DNA of 64,000 nucleotides from Corella eumyota (lineage: Eukaryota > Chordata > Ascidiacea > Phlebobranchia > Corellidae): assembly GCA_963082875.1 (NCBI GenBank), contig OY720098.1:15996001-16060000 (forward strand), given 5' to 3'. Numbering within the stretch: position 1 is the stretch's first letter; each line of letters starts with the position of its first letter. The notes beneath the pieces were generated by a model, which worked only from the letters and a program-made list of their open reading frames with translations, ran no database searches and had not been told where the DNA came from. Below, one piece after another: positions 1 to 18,599 of the stretch. A program made the translations under genes and the position numbers.

Positions 1-393
1 CCCATAAAAAATTAAAATTTGTATTTTTTATACCAATGCCACATTTAGCAAGATCGCAGCTCTATCTGTTTTGGTAAATAAACACTATATTATTATATAA
101 CGGTATAGAAATATGCGTATAACACATGGCTAAATTAAATAATAATATCATTTTTTGAATTACATAATATTTGTATAAAAACGAAAAAAATTTCGTGAAA
201 AATATTACATTGTAAATTTTTTTTTTAATTGACGTTTTATAAATTTTACTAATGACAACTTAACAAAAATTAAAATATTTATTTAAACTTAAAACTAAAA
301 AAAATTTATTAAATTATTTTTTAACCTCTATTTTTCAAAAACTAAAATTAAATAATTTTAAACCATAAAATTTCACAAAAATTTAAATTTTAG

Positions 394-3300
394 ATTATTT
401 GGCGGACTGGTCAACGATATTAAACGTAAGGCACCTTATTATTTCTCCGATTTCAAAGACTGTTTGAGTATTCAATGTCTCGCATCTTTTATCTTCCTCT
501 ACTTTGCCATCCTTACTCCGATTGTAACATTTGGAGGACTGTTAGGTGATGCAACTCACAACTACATCGTAAGTTATCATTTTTTTATTTTAACAAGTAT
601 TTTGTTTAGTATTACTGGCCTTTTTTTAACATTTTTGTCACAGTGTTTAAAATGCTAGACTGTAAAAATGAGGACTGTATTTAATAGTTTGGTATTCCGG
701 TCATGGCATTGGATTGCGAGTTAATAGGTTTCGGGTTTGAACCGCACCAGTGCCACACTATTTGCTATTAAGCCATGTGTTTATAAATAGATTAAGCAAC
801 TTTTTTAGTAAATTTAAAAAGCTATCACTCTAAGTAAAATGGGAAAATAAAAAACTATCCTAAAAAAAAATTAGCTGTTTAAAAAAACGAAAACGCCTTT
901 TGGCCAACGGCTATTAATTTAAATTAATCAAAAAAGTTTATAAAAAATATTAAAGTTTTTTATTTTATTTTTTTGTAATATTTTTTATTTTTGATTCTTA
1001 ATATTATGTTTTTTCGGTATAATTTTTGTGGAAAATTATTTAAATTTTAAATTATTTTTTTTAGGGTACTATGGAATCGATATTCGGAGCCGCAATGTCA
1101 GGATTTTGTTTTCATTTGTTTTCAGGCCAACCTCTAACTATTATCGGCAGCACCGGTCCTATACTTGTATTTGAGAAAATCATGTTTGAAATTTGCACGT
1201 AAGTTAATAAAACATTCTCTGTAACTAATAAACAAAAAATACGTTTTGTGAGACTTAAAAAGAATGGTATATATTTTTAGCGTATTTTGGAAAATAACTT
1301 GAAAAAATATATATTTACTAAATTTTTGATGACTTTTATCTTAATTGTAAATACTTTAAAAGAAAAAAAATTTAATTTTGTTGTATAAAAAAGCACAAAA
1401 AATAATTTTCAAAACAAAATATTTCTGTACAAATAAGCACTATAATCGTACTTTGATAACACGATACGTCGGCCTACTTATTTCAATAAATATAGAAACC
1501 CTTTTATATTATGTTTATGTTGTTTTTATTATTTTTAGATCGGTCGGTTTTGAGTATGTTTCGTTCCGATGGTGGGTCGGCTTATGGACTGGACTTATAT
1601 GTATAGGACTCGGTAAGTTAAAAATGTATTTTATCTTTAAATTTTTAAATATATGAAATTATTTATATCTTGAGATGTCATTATTGTAAAAAAAATTAAA
1701 AAAATTTATGATACGTAAACTAAATATAGATTTAATTAGCGTACAGAATATTTTAAGAAAATTCTAAAATCTATATTCAATTTTTAATTTATAGACTTAC
1801 AAATTAAATAAAAAAATTTGTGGTTCACAGGCAAATATAAATTAAGAGTTGCAATCATATTGCGACAATTAAAATTCCGACCCTAGGGCGGGCTTTTAGT
1901 TATATTAATATAAAAGGGCTTTTAGTTATATTATATAAAATTCATTTAGTTATATTAATATAAAAGATATTTTACTAAAATATTTTTTTTGGAATTTAAA
2001 AAAATTATATTTTTTTAGTTGCAAGTGATGCTAGTAGTCTGATCTCTTACGTGACTCGATATACTGAAGAATCCTTTTCTGCTTTGATTTCGTTTATCTT
2101 TATCTACGAAGCTTTTAAGGTAAGATAACTAATTACCAATGAAATTAAGATGGTCTGCTGTGGTGGCTAGAACACATGGCTTCACTATAGGAGGTCATAA
2201 GTTCGATTCCCATTGATTTCATGGCGCTATAAATGGTAGGGCCAAATGGGCCAAAAACTATAATTAGAAGGTTAATAATAGGGTTATATAATAAACAATA
2301 CCCTTAACTGCCAAAGGCAACTTAAAACTGGGTTGGGGTAATAAATGTTACCCAATATTTAGGCTGTAAGTCGTGGGGATCGAACTCCGGACCTCATATA
2401 GCAAAAAAATGACATTTTTTTCAATCAACTTTTTTATTAGATAAATGAAAAATTACGTTTTAGTTAGAACCTGTAATTTATTTGAAGTAATTATTTTAAA
2501 GAATTTTTGATATTTTAGAAATTAATTCACGAAGGAGATAAATTAAAAATTTGGTATGGCTGGGATCCAAACCTTATAACATTATACGGGTAACTATATC
2601 TTTAAATAACTTTACTAATTAAAAAATGCACAAAAAATCTAATAAAAAAAATGTTAAAAAAAAAAATTATTTAAAATCTAGTTTAAATGTCATTTATTAA
2701 AAATATTTATTTTTTACTTTAAATTTTATTTTTAAAATTCATTTTTTAATATTACTTAGTTGTGAATGCATGCCTCCTGTGCTGGATAATCACCAACTAT
2801 CAAATTCCTCAATATTTGAAATGAAAGATGCATCTGTGGATAATATGCTCAAATCTCATCATCTTAACTATAGTGGTAAGAAATATTTTTTACTATTTTA
2901 AATTTTTTTGAAAGAAATTGATAAAAACTAAAATGTTAAGTAATTGTATATGTGTTTTTTAGAGGATTTTATAGGTAAAAAAAAAAATTATAGTTTTATA
3001 TTTTATACCTACATAAAAATGAATAAAAATTGATAACCTTTTAATGTATTTGTGAAATTATTTTAGGACTTCTGTATAAGACTAGTAACGTATCTTACTC
3101 CTGTGCATTTGATGGAAAGATTAACAACATCAGTAATGTTAATACCATTGATTGGATTAATTTGACTAAAAAGGTAAAAAAAATTAATATTGTGTTCAAC
3201 TCACATTAAAATAGCAATTTTTGTTTTACGAGCATGATTTTAGTATCCTTTTGTCTAAATACGATGTGCGTGCTTAACGAATACGATACTTAAATTTGCA

Positions 3301-6300
3301 AAATAAGATTAAATATGCAGACTATGTGGATTGTTAAAAAATAAACGAGATAACAACCAGTTTAGAGACCAGAATATGACCAGCAGTTTATAAGGAGATC
3401 GAATTTTTACCAATTTCGCAATTACCAGATAGATATTACCTGGTTTAATAATCACCAGATATTTAACAATTTAGAAAAAAAAACATATATTAACCAGTTT
3501 AAAAATAAACTTGGAAACAAAATAAACCAGTTTAATATAAACCAGACAAATATTTTGGTAAAATAAACCAGCTATGCCAAAAAGAGCAAAAAAAAAACAA
3601 AAATTGCATTTTTCTTAAACGTCAAATATTTGAGTTGTTTATCAAATTTTTTCTTATTTTTCACTTAATTGACCACTAGGGGAGTATGTTTATTAAAACT
3701 TGATTTAAGTTCTTTACTTATTTTTAGTAAAACATGTTATTTGTTTATATAAAATATTTATAAATAAATTTTAATGGTCTACATTTTGCTGGTAAACAAT
3801 TTTTAAATATTGCAAATTTAAAGATAAAAAGTTATTTTTATCAAAAAAGGAATTTTGAAAAGAAAACATTTTAGAAATACTATTCAAACCATTTTTATTT
3901 TAAATACAAATTTGCAATTAAGTCTGTATTTTTTTTTAATTTTCTGAAATTTTTTTTTATTGTTTTTTTACTTTTTTGTAGGAATGTCTTAGTGAAGGTT
4001 GCGGTAGTTTATATGGACAATCTTGTATATACACACCTGACGCAATTTTCATGTCAATTATCTTGTTTTTTGGCACATTTTTCATCTCAATGACATTAAA
4101 GGGATTAAAAACATCAAGATATTTTCCTACAAAGGTAATTTGCTACCATTTTAACTAAAAAATTAACCAAAATAATAACAATATTTATAAAATTAGTAAA
4201 ATTTTATTTAAGAATTTTAGAGTCTATATTAACAGTAAAAAACTTTTTTTGGGAATATTTTTTTTTTTTTTTTTATTTATCCTCGGCTTGGGAAGGTCGA
4301 CTTTACGACCTAAACATTTTGAACCCAGTTTTGAGTTGTCTTTTGCAGTCTGAAATTTTGTCTAATAATTATAAGCTTCTGCTTAAGTGTTGGCTCAGCA
4401 GGAGTTTATACCGTTTTTGGCGCCTTACTTAAGGGCGATTAAGCATAAAAGCAGTATGAATCGAACTCAAGACCTCCTGTAGTTTAAAATATTTAGTTTT
4501 TTTTAAATATATTCGTTCACTTTTTAGGTCCGTTCCATTATCAGTGATTTTGCTGTTACGATAGCTATTGGTTTAATGGTGCTCTTTGATATTCTTATGC
4601 GAATAAATACATCAAAACTTATCGTACCTGAGAGCTTCAGAGTAAGTAAATGTGTTTAAAATTAGGTTACCAGTTATAATTGTACGTTATTATTAACTAA
4701 ATGTCACAACTTTTGGGATTCTTAAAATTTAATGAATCATTTTTAAATTGCGATGCAAGTGTTTGTTATTAACGTAAAAAATTTAATTACTTCAATCTAA
4801 AAACGCTTTATTTAAAAATTTAAAAACGTTATGGTGTTTTTTTATCATTTATTTAATTATATTTTTCTAAAGTGTTAGGGTTATATTTTGTTGGGTAACG
4901 GTTAATGTTAGTGTCGCGCACTAGAGCTATTTGTAAACGCCGGGCTTATGGGCGTTTAGTGCGGTTCGAACCCTGAACCTTTGGTCTGTAACCTGGTGCG
5001 AATAGTGTGACCTCAAAGCGGCTTGAACACAAACTCTTTGCCTTTCCCCCAGTACTATAACCAAACTATTGAATTTACATATTTTTTACAATTTATATTT
5101 AGCCTACTAGAAGTGATCGCACGTGGTTCATCGATCCATTCGGTAAAAATCCATGGTGGTCCTGTCTGGTTGCCCTCATACCTGCTTTACTTGCTACTAT
5201 CCTTATCTTCATGGATCAACAGATTACTGCTGTTATCGTGAACCGAAAGGAAAATAAACTAAGGGTGGGTTTGCTTATCTGAAGTTCAAAGATTTATAAA
5301 GATTAATAAATTTTTTACCGCTTTACGTTGCCTTTAAAGTTGTAATATTTAAAAAAAAGGATTTTTTTACCTTTTTTTTGTAAATATACTTCAAATTTTT
5401 ATACATACAGTTAAAAAAAACAATTTTACTCGAATACAATAATCGTGCGAGGCCCCAGATAAAACGATAATCGTACTTGAATTGGTTTGTATCCTTTTAT
5501 ACAGAAAGGATGCGGTTACCATCTCGATCTTCTTGTCGTCTCCATTATGTTAATCATCTGCTCCGTTATGGGTTTACCTTGGTTCGTGGCTGCCACCGTG
5601 CTTAGCATTACCCACGTTAACTCCCTAAAAATGGAGACCGAGACGTCGGCCCCCGGGGAAGCACCTAAATTTTTGGGGGTCAGAGAGCAGAGGGTCACTG
5701 GGCTAATGATTTTTCTCATGATAGGGGTGTCGGTGTTTATTACCCCTATTTTGGCGTATATTCCAATGGCGGTGTTGTACGGCGTGTTTCTGTATATGGG
5801 TGTTTCTTCACTTGCAGGTAAGCTGCGTAACGACTATTTATAGTTCATCGAATTAAAAAAAACTTCCGTTTGTGGTGAGCACAAAAATTATCACGGGTAC
5901 TTGTGGATACCCTAGCATCCAATGAGTGGTAACTGTCTAAAATGAGTCTAAATACATCTTGTAGGGCAGGCGCTTAACAAGTTTATTAAACACATAAGAG
6001 CAAGTATATATTATTTAAGCACGCAAGGTCTCGCGTTCGAGCCGCACCAATGCCACACTTTTTGCCCTTACGAATATCTAACACACTATAAGTTAAATAG
6101 TTACATAAGTTTTTGAAAATAGTACTTTTAACATAACTTAACCTACTTTAAAACACAGGTGTTCAGTTCTTTGATCGTATGAAGTTATATTTAATGCCAC
6201 CTAAACATCAACCTGACTTTATATACCTTCGACATGTTCCCCTACCCAAGGTTTATCTTTTTACAGCCTTTCAGGCACTTGGTTTGGTGATTTTGTGGGT

Positions 6301-7565
6301 TATTAAATCAACCTCACCCGTCTCTATCGTGTTTCCAATGATGGTGAGTCATTTTTTGAAACATGTTAAATTTTTGGAAAACTTCTCTAAAAATAAATTT
6401 TAATTTGTATTTTTTTTCCTATTTAGGTGGCGGCGCTAGTTGGCGTGCGCAAGCTGTTCGACTACGGAATTTTCACTCAGCAAGAATTAAAATGGTTGGA
6501 TGATTTAATGCCAGAATCAACTAAGAAGAGAAAGGAAGACGCAAGAAAAAAGAAGGAAAAAGAACTCCAAAATCAAATGAACTCAGATGTAAGTTGATTT
6601 TTTGCTTATAAAGCAAAGTAAAACGTTGAAAAAGAGGGGTGAAAATAACCTAATGGGGTAAAAAGGTATTTTATAGGGTAAAAAAGGAGTAAAAATTCTA
6701 TAGTAAATAAACCTATGTTTAAGTTGATAACATATTTTTAAACCTAGGGTTTTTGGTTTGAATTTATATGATTCCATTTTTAGGCGTTTTTAATGAAAAA
6801 ACTTTTTTTTAATTTAATAATTTAAAAGATTTTTTTTAAAGATATAGGCGCCATCTATTTAATATACTCACAAAAAATAGTTATTTATTGATTAGTTAAA
6901 AAAAAATGCGTTATTAAAGTTTTATTATTATATTAAAGGTGTTAAGTGGGGGATCAGGAACAGTTAATGTTCCTCTAAATGACGGAAAAGTTCTTTCAAT
7001 TCCCGTGTCAGAAATCCAATACAAGTAAGTGAAAAACCAAATTTTATTAACATTATTCCTTAATACAAAAAATTTAATGACTGTGTCTTAGATATAGGGA
7101 TATTATGGTGATAATATTTTTTTGTAAAAACATTTTTTTTGTTTTTTTTTTAGCCCAAGCGAACCAGCGAGTGTAAATATAAGTAAAGAGATGGCGCATA
7201 CAGCTATATGGAAAACTATTGCTAAAAACGAAATTGGAAATAACAGCTCATCGAATGTTCGAAATCGGTAATAAAAAAATATTAGAAAAAAAATTATTAA
7301 CTTGCTAAGATTAATTTTTAATTTTGTGTCCAAAAAATTGTTTTTCATTTTTCCTAAAATTTTTTTTTAACTTTTTTAAGAATTATTTTTACAATTTTTT
7401 TTTAGTTCTCGTTCTTCGAAAAAGTCCTCCCACTCTTCCCCTCCTAAAGAGAAAAAAAGAAACGGTTCTCTTAATCTTGAAAAACGCTCCTCCGCATCCA
7501 TGGACGTCCCTGAAGTGGTGGTGACTCCGGAGTCGAACAACGATAGTGATGAGACGAAAATGTAG
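394..7565 (+). CDS. SLC4-family sodium/bicarbonate cotransporter, 5' end missing
   Basis: Plasma-membrane bicarbonate transporter of the Na+-coupled SLC4 branch (SLC4A4/5/7/8/10 type). Exons: 394-568, 1065-1198, 1539-1612, 2019-2119, 2519-2589, 2760-2875, 2963-2974 (microexon), 3067-3173, 3982-4134, 4528-4641, 5103-5264, 5505-5817, 6159-6343, 6427-6588, 6939-7024, 7154-7267, 7406-7565, giving 745 residues. Seen: family signatures [76 protein letters not shown] and [14 protein letters not shown], and a large extracellular loop with paired cysteines and several N-glycosylation sequons. The cytosolic N-terminal domain is upstream of the window. After the membrane domain comes a basic K/E-rich tail, then a Ser-rich last exon ending ETKM, a possible class I PDZ ligand. 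The exact paralogue cannot be told; tunicates may have one gene for several vertebrate ones. Confidence 0.95.
683..850 (+). mobile_element. tRNA-related SINE, family B, copy 1 (SLC4 intron)
   Basis: B-box-like TTCGGGTTTGAACCGCACC followed by a GTGCCACACTATTTG-type body. The same layout recurs at 4865-5020, 5945-6140, 15345-15500 and 60930-61110. Confidence 0.6.
1804..1910 (+). repeat. Dispersed repeat, family C, copy 1
   Basis: Contains GAGTTGCAATCATATTGCGA and then an ATTCCGACCCTAGGGCG stretch. It aligns with 46285-46415; the left part resembles 35605-35685. Type unknown, with no open frame. Confidence 0.5.
2148..2405 (+). mobile_element. tRNA-derived SINE, family A, with a reverse fragment at its end
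   Basis: Head with A-box-like TGTGGTGGCTAGAACACATG and B-box GTTCGATTCCC, then the family tail with AAACTGGGTTGGGGTAAT. Near 2373 it switches to an antiparallel fragment (GGGGATCGAACTCCGGACCT), so two copies seem joined tail to tail. Confidence 0.65.
2963..2974 (+). other. Probable 12-nt coding microexon of the SLC4 gene
   Basis: A pyrimidine-rich tract and AG precede 12 bases that are followed at once by GTAAAA. Insertion between the flanking exons keeps frame (phase 1 in, phase 1 out) and adds four residues (EDFI) to the extracellular loop; skipping it also keeps frame. It may therefore be alternative. Evidence is splice-site sequence only. Confidence 0.5.
3340..3575. repeat. Intronic patch rich in ACCAG(T/A)TTA words
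   Basis: At least eight ACCAG words within about 230 bases of an SLC4 intron, several as AACCAGTTTA, unevenly spaced. It looks like a decayed tandem array. Confidence 0.45.
4265..4497 (-). mobile_element. tRNA-derived SINE, family A (SLC4 intron)
   Basis: Reverse-oriented copy: poly-T, then the TATTTATCCTCGGC tail end, CAGTTTTGAGTTGTCTTTTG core, GGCTCAGCAGGAGTTTATAC, and a reverse B-box AATCGAACTCAAGACCTCCT. Confidence 0.75.
4865..5020 (-). mobile_element. tRNA-related SINE, family B, copy 2 (SLC4 intron)
   Basis: Palindromic B-box core GTGCGGTTCGAACCCTGAAC; in reverse orientation it matches the family B head and its GTTTACAAATAGCT body. It ends about 90 bases before an SLC4 exon. Confidence 0.6.
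5945..6140 (+). mobile_element. tRNA-related SINE, family B, copy 3 (SLC4 intron)
   Basis: GCGTTCGAGCCGCACCAATG and CCACACTTTTTGCCC match the family B head seen at 683-850. Confidence 0.6.
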
Positions 7566-9009
7566 AAAAAATTTTTTTTTCGATTTTCGAAATTTTTTTG
7601 AAAATTTAAATTTGAAAAAAAAAAATTTTTTTGAACAATTTTTATTAACATTTTACCGTGTAAAATCAACTAGACATTGTCAACTTTTTAGTGATCAACT
7701 GTGTATATACTCATTACTAACGGTCGCGTATTGGGGAAATTTCAATGAATAATTTCTCCTATTTTTTAACTTTGTCTTTTGTAATCAATCCATCGAAATA
7801 TCATTTTTTTTCCAGCATTTAACGATTTCACCTCATAATTAATCCCATTGTACATACTTGACTTCATATTTATTTAACTTAAACCCACTACAGAGTAACT
7901 GCCTAATTCATGCGCGTATATTTATTTTTTTTTTGTAAAAAATTATTTAATTTTGGGCGCAAATTTTGTAAAAAAATATGTTGTAGAGTATTTAGTTTTT
8001 GGGTAACATTTTTTTTTGATTTCTACATACGTTTTTGTGCCTGTTAACTATGCGTTAATACAACCCGATATTTTACAAAAAAAATATTTAATTTAAAAAA
8101 AAATCGAGGGTTTTAAAACTATTTCATGTATTTTTGAACTATTTTTGCTTTTTTTTTGGTGCTTTTTAGAATATGAGTTGTATATTTGTCAGATATTAGG
8201 TAAAAATGCATTTTTTTGCCAGTTGCAATGAAAAATATATTTTGATATTTAATCTCAATTCATTCCTAATAATATTTTAAGATAATTATATTTGTATATC
8301 AATTTAAAAATGATTTTTTTAAGTTATTGCTAATTTTAAAAAACATTAAGTTACTTATTGATTAACTAACAGCAGCCTTAATTTTTTTCACTAATTGTTA
8401 AAATAAGCCACACATTTTACAGACTTGTTTTAAATTAATTTGAATAATATTTTTTCCTAATTTATTTTTGTATATTTTTCATATGGTATTAGCGTCGGTA
8501 TGCATATAAGCGTAGTGCTACAAAATATATTTATTAATTTTTTATTTGGCGTTTAAAAAACGATTTTTGGCAACTCAAAAAGTAAATTTTTTATATACTG
8601 ATTTTTTTCTTACGTTACAAGCAAAAAAGAACTAATTTTTTTCATTGTTTTTTCGTCCATCTTGTATTTGGTATGGTACTTCCATATAACTTTTAGCATT
8701 ACTGTTTTTTATCAAACCGAACTTATTATAAAGATGTACATTTTTTCCAATTATGTTAACATTTTTTGAGTTATTAAATCTTGTCAACTGAGGCTTTTTG
8801 TGATAAACCTCAACAATTGTGGGCTTCGCTTAAAGTATATCAAGTCGTAGCGGTATCGCCTTCAATTTTTTATTTAATTCTTGTTTAACTTTATAAGGAG
8901 GTGTTTGTAGTTTTGTGTCTTCTGCGGAGTTGCAAATAAACTGGAGCACGGTAGAAAATTAAATGTGTGTGGTTTTGGAGCAAGGTAGTTTGGTTAAGAA
9001 GAATGGTAA

Positions 9010-9063
9010 ATCACTTGTACTTTAGGGTTCTGTATGCCTCGAGAACCGTAAAGTACAAATGAT
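9010..9063. repeat. Near-perfect 22-bp inverted repeat (foldback)
   Basis: Arms 9010-9031 and 9042-9063 match at 20 of 22 positions (ATCACTTGTACTTTAGGGTT against ATCATTTGTACTTTACGGTT) around a 10-base loop. Related arms occur at 53107-53226. It is probably a short MITE-like element. Confidence 0.65.
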
Positions 9064-9635
9064 CTAGAATGATAGTTATTTAGAAAGGTTTACCAAGGGT
9101 GCTGCTCTACAATAAATATATGTATGAGAGGTATTTAAAAAAGAAGGAAATTTGATGCTAAGAAAATAGGATAACATAAAAAAAATTGAATAACGTTACT
9201 TACTTCTCGACACATTAAAAATAAGCTTGGGTTAAGTATATATTTTTTCGGCAAAGTCTTCAATGTTTTTGAAGTCTCAGAAAATTAATTTTCCACTGTT
9301 ATTGTTTATTAGGGCTTTAAAGAAAGAAATGTAAAGCAACTTTTAACGATTAGAACTTAAAAAGAAATTCGGGTGATTAAGAATAATAAAATACTAAACA
9401 AAAGTAGGTAATAAAGGTTTAATGTTATTTTATTATAGTAATAAACATATTAATTGTATTCTATAAAGTTATTTAAGTCTTGTAATGTTTTAACTTTATT
9501 TTTAAGGTTTGCAACGTACACGTAATAAATTAAATTATTTAAATTTAAAAAATACCAATTTAATCAAAGCAATTGGGGATAAACAAAAGTATGCAGCACT
9601 TCGAAAAGTCAACATTGGAAAAAGAGAAAAAGGCG

Positions 9636-9648
9636 GTTGCCTAGCAAC
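9636..9648. promoter_or_regulatory. X-box (RFX-type) motif
   Basis: GTTGCCTAGCAAC fits the imperfect-palindrome X-box consensus (GYTRCC, short spacer, RGNAAC) bound by RFX factors that drive ciliary genes. It lies 1.35 kb before the start codon of a CDKL1-type kinase, a family linked to cilia. Binding is inference. Confidence 0.5.
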
Positions 9649-10539
9649 TTTGTAAAGCACCCTAATCACAATGAGTTTCAGGTTGCGGTTTTGCGTAATT
9701 TTTGCTGACAAAACCTTAAATTATACGTCATAAACAAGGCAATGATACTAATATAAACAACTGTTGCATTTAGTCCAGCTTTTTGTGTGTTAATTGCATT
9801 GAACTATGACTTATATATTAAAATAGTAAGATTTATTATGATTCAAGGTTTGATCGTAGTCTACTAATATGAAAAAGTGAATTTTGACTCTAAACCTATA
9901 GTAAAATAAGCTACTAATAGGTAACAAAATACGAATATTATTAAGGTTAGACTAAACAGCTAAGTCCTACTGACAGTAGTGACAGTACCAGCAAAAAATA
10001 AGTTTGGTGCAATGGTTAAGTGGCATATTATTAAACAAAATTACAATCTGACAATTAAATAATTTAAGTGCAATTAAATAATTTAAGGCTTTTTTATCAT
10101 CTGAAGCTTATCATATTTTATGTGTATAAAACATGTGTATATATTGTTTAAAACAGTGATTTATTTTGTTTTTTGTTTATTTTTTTTAAATCAGTATCAG
10201 CTCATATTCGTAATTTGTTCCTTAAATTATTAATAGGTTTGATATATTTAATATCACCTTATATGTTAAATTGGACTAGTTTATTGTGTTATTAAGTAGG
10301 TGATTTAAGACATTTAAAATTTTGGTAATTTCATTCGTATTGCTTATTTTTATATTTTTACATGTCTGTTCTCCAAAATAAATTTTCAATTTTTAAAAAA
10401 TTTAAACCACAATTTTTAAAAAAAGACTGGATTGTGTAAAACTCCTTTAATAATTTAAAAAAAGTAGTTTGTGTGTTGTTTATCAAGAAACTGTCATTTA
10501 TTGAATTTTCACACGGTCCATTCTTCTAGTTTACAGCGT

Positions 10540-10737
10540 ATGTTTAATTGTGCTAAAGCTTGTAAAAGTTCAACCAGGTTTTTTAATCAAGTCTCACATT
10601 GTTTTACAACATTACCACTTAGTACATGTTATGAACAGAAAATGATACCTGATATAGGATCAGAAGATTTCCAAACAAAACTAGACAATATCTTGGCACC
10701 AGTTCGGAATGTTCAGAGCTTTTGTAAAGTAATATGA
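10540..10737 (+). CDS. Short open frame of unknown status (65 codons) upstream of the CDKL1-like gene
   Basis: ATG at 10540, frame open back to about 10471, stop at 10735-10737. The product would be Cys/Ser/Thr-rich (start MFNCAKACKSS) with a more polar end; I do not recognise it. It may be a uORF in an untranslated first exon of the kinase: a GTAATA donor lies at 10729 and an AG acceptor at 10949-10950, just before the kinase start codon. It could also be a first exon of something else or chance. Confidence 0.25.
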   Translation: MFNCAKACKSSTRFFNQVSHCFTTLPLSTCYEQKMIPDIGSEDFQTKLDNILAPVRNVQSFCKVI

Positions 10738-10971
10738 GAACTTGGACTGTATTTTTAAAACATTATACAGACGACTGTGATTTCCTGAACAACGGTTTAT
10801 TTATTGAATATATCTCGAATTTCAATTCAGTAAAATGTATGTTTGTGTGGTTTGAAAATAGGTGTATAGAGGGTTGGCATGTGTATAGTTTTGCAAAGAA
10901 TAGCCTATAGATTAATATTATATAATAAGTAAATTTTTTTTTAATTTTAGAGTTAAATTAAATTTATTTAA

Positions 10972-18599
<7,628 letters not shown>

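Larger units (their letters stand above)
7566..10950. other. Intergenic region and probable SLC4 3' UTR
   Basis: The first part should hold the SLC4 3' UTR. The rest is AT-rich with homopolymer runs. I find no convincing exon apart from the short open frame at 10540-10737. Notable items are the foldback at 9010-9063 and the X-box at 9636-9648. Confidence 0.6.

Noticed and set aside
5023-5241. Open frame beginning in a SINE and running over an SLC4 exon
   Set aside because: The true exon (5103-5264) is read in another frame with the conserved [10 protein letters not shown] sequence.
7103-7752. Several overlapping open frames on both strands near the SLC4 3' end
   Set aside because: They are antisense or off-frame shadows of the last SLC4 exons and of A/T runs; products are Phe/Lys-rich low complexity.
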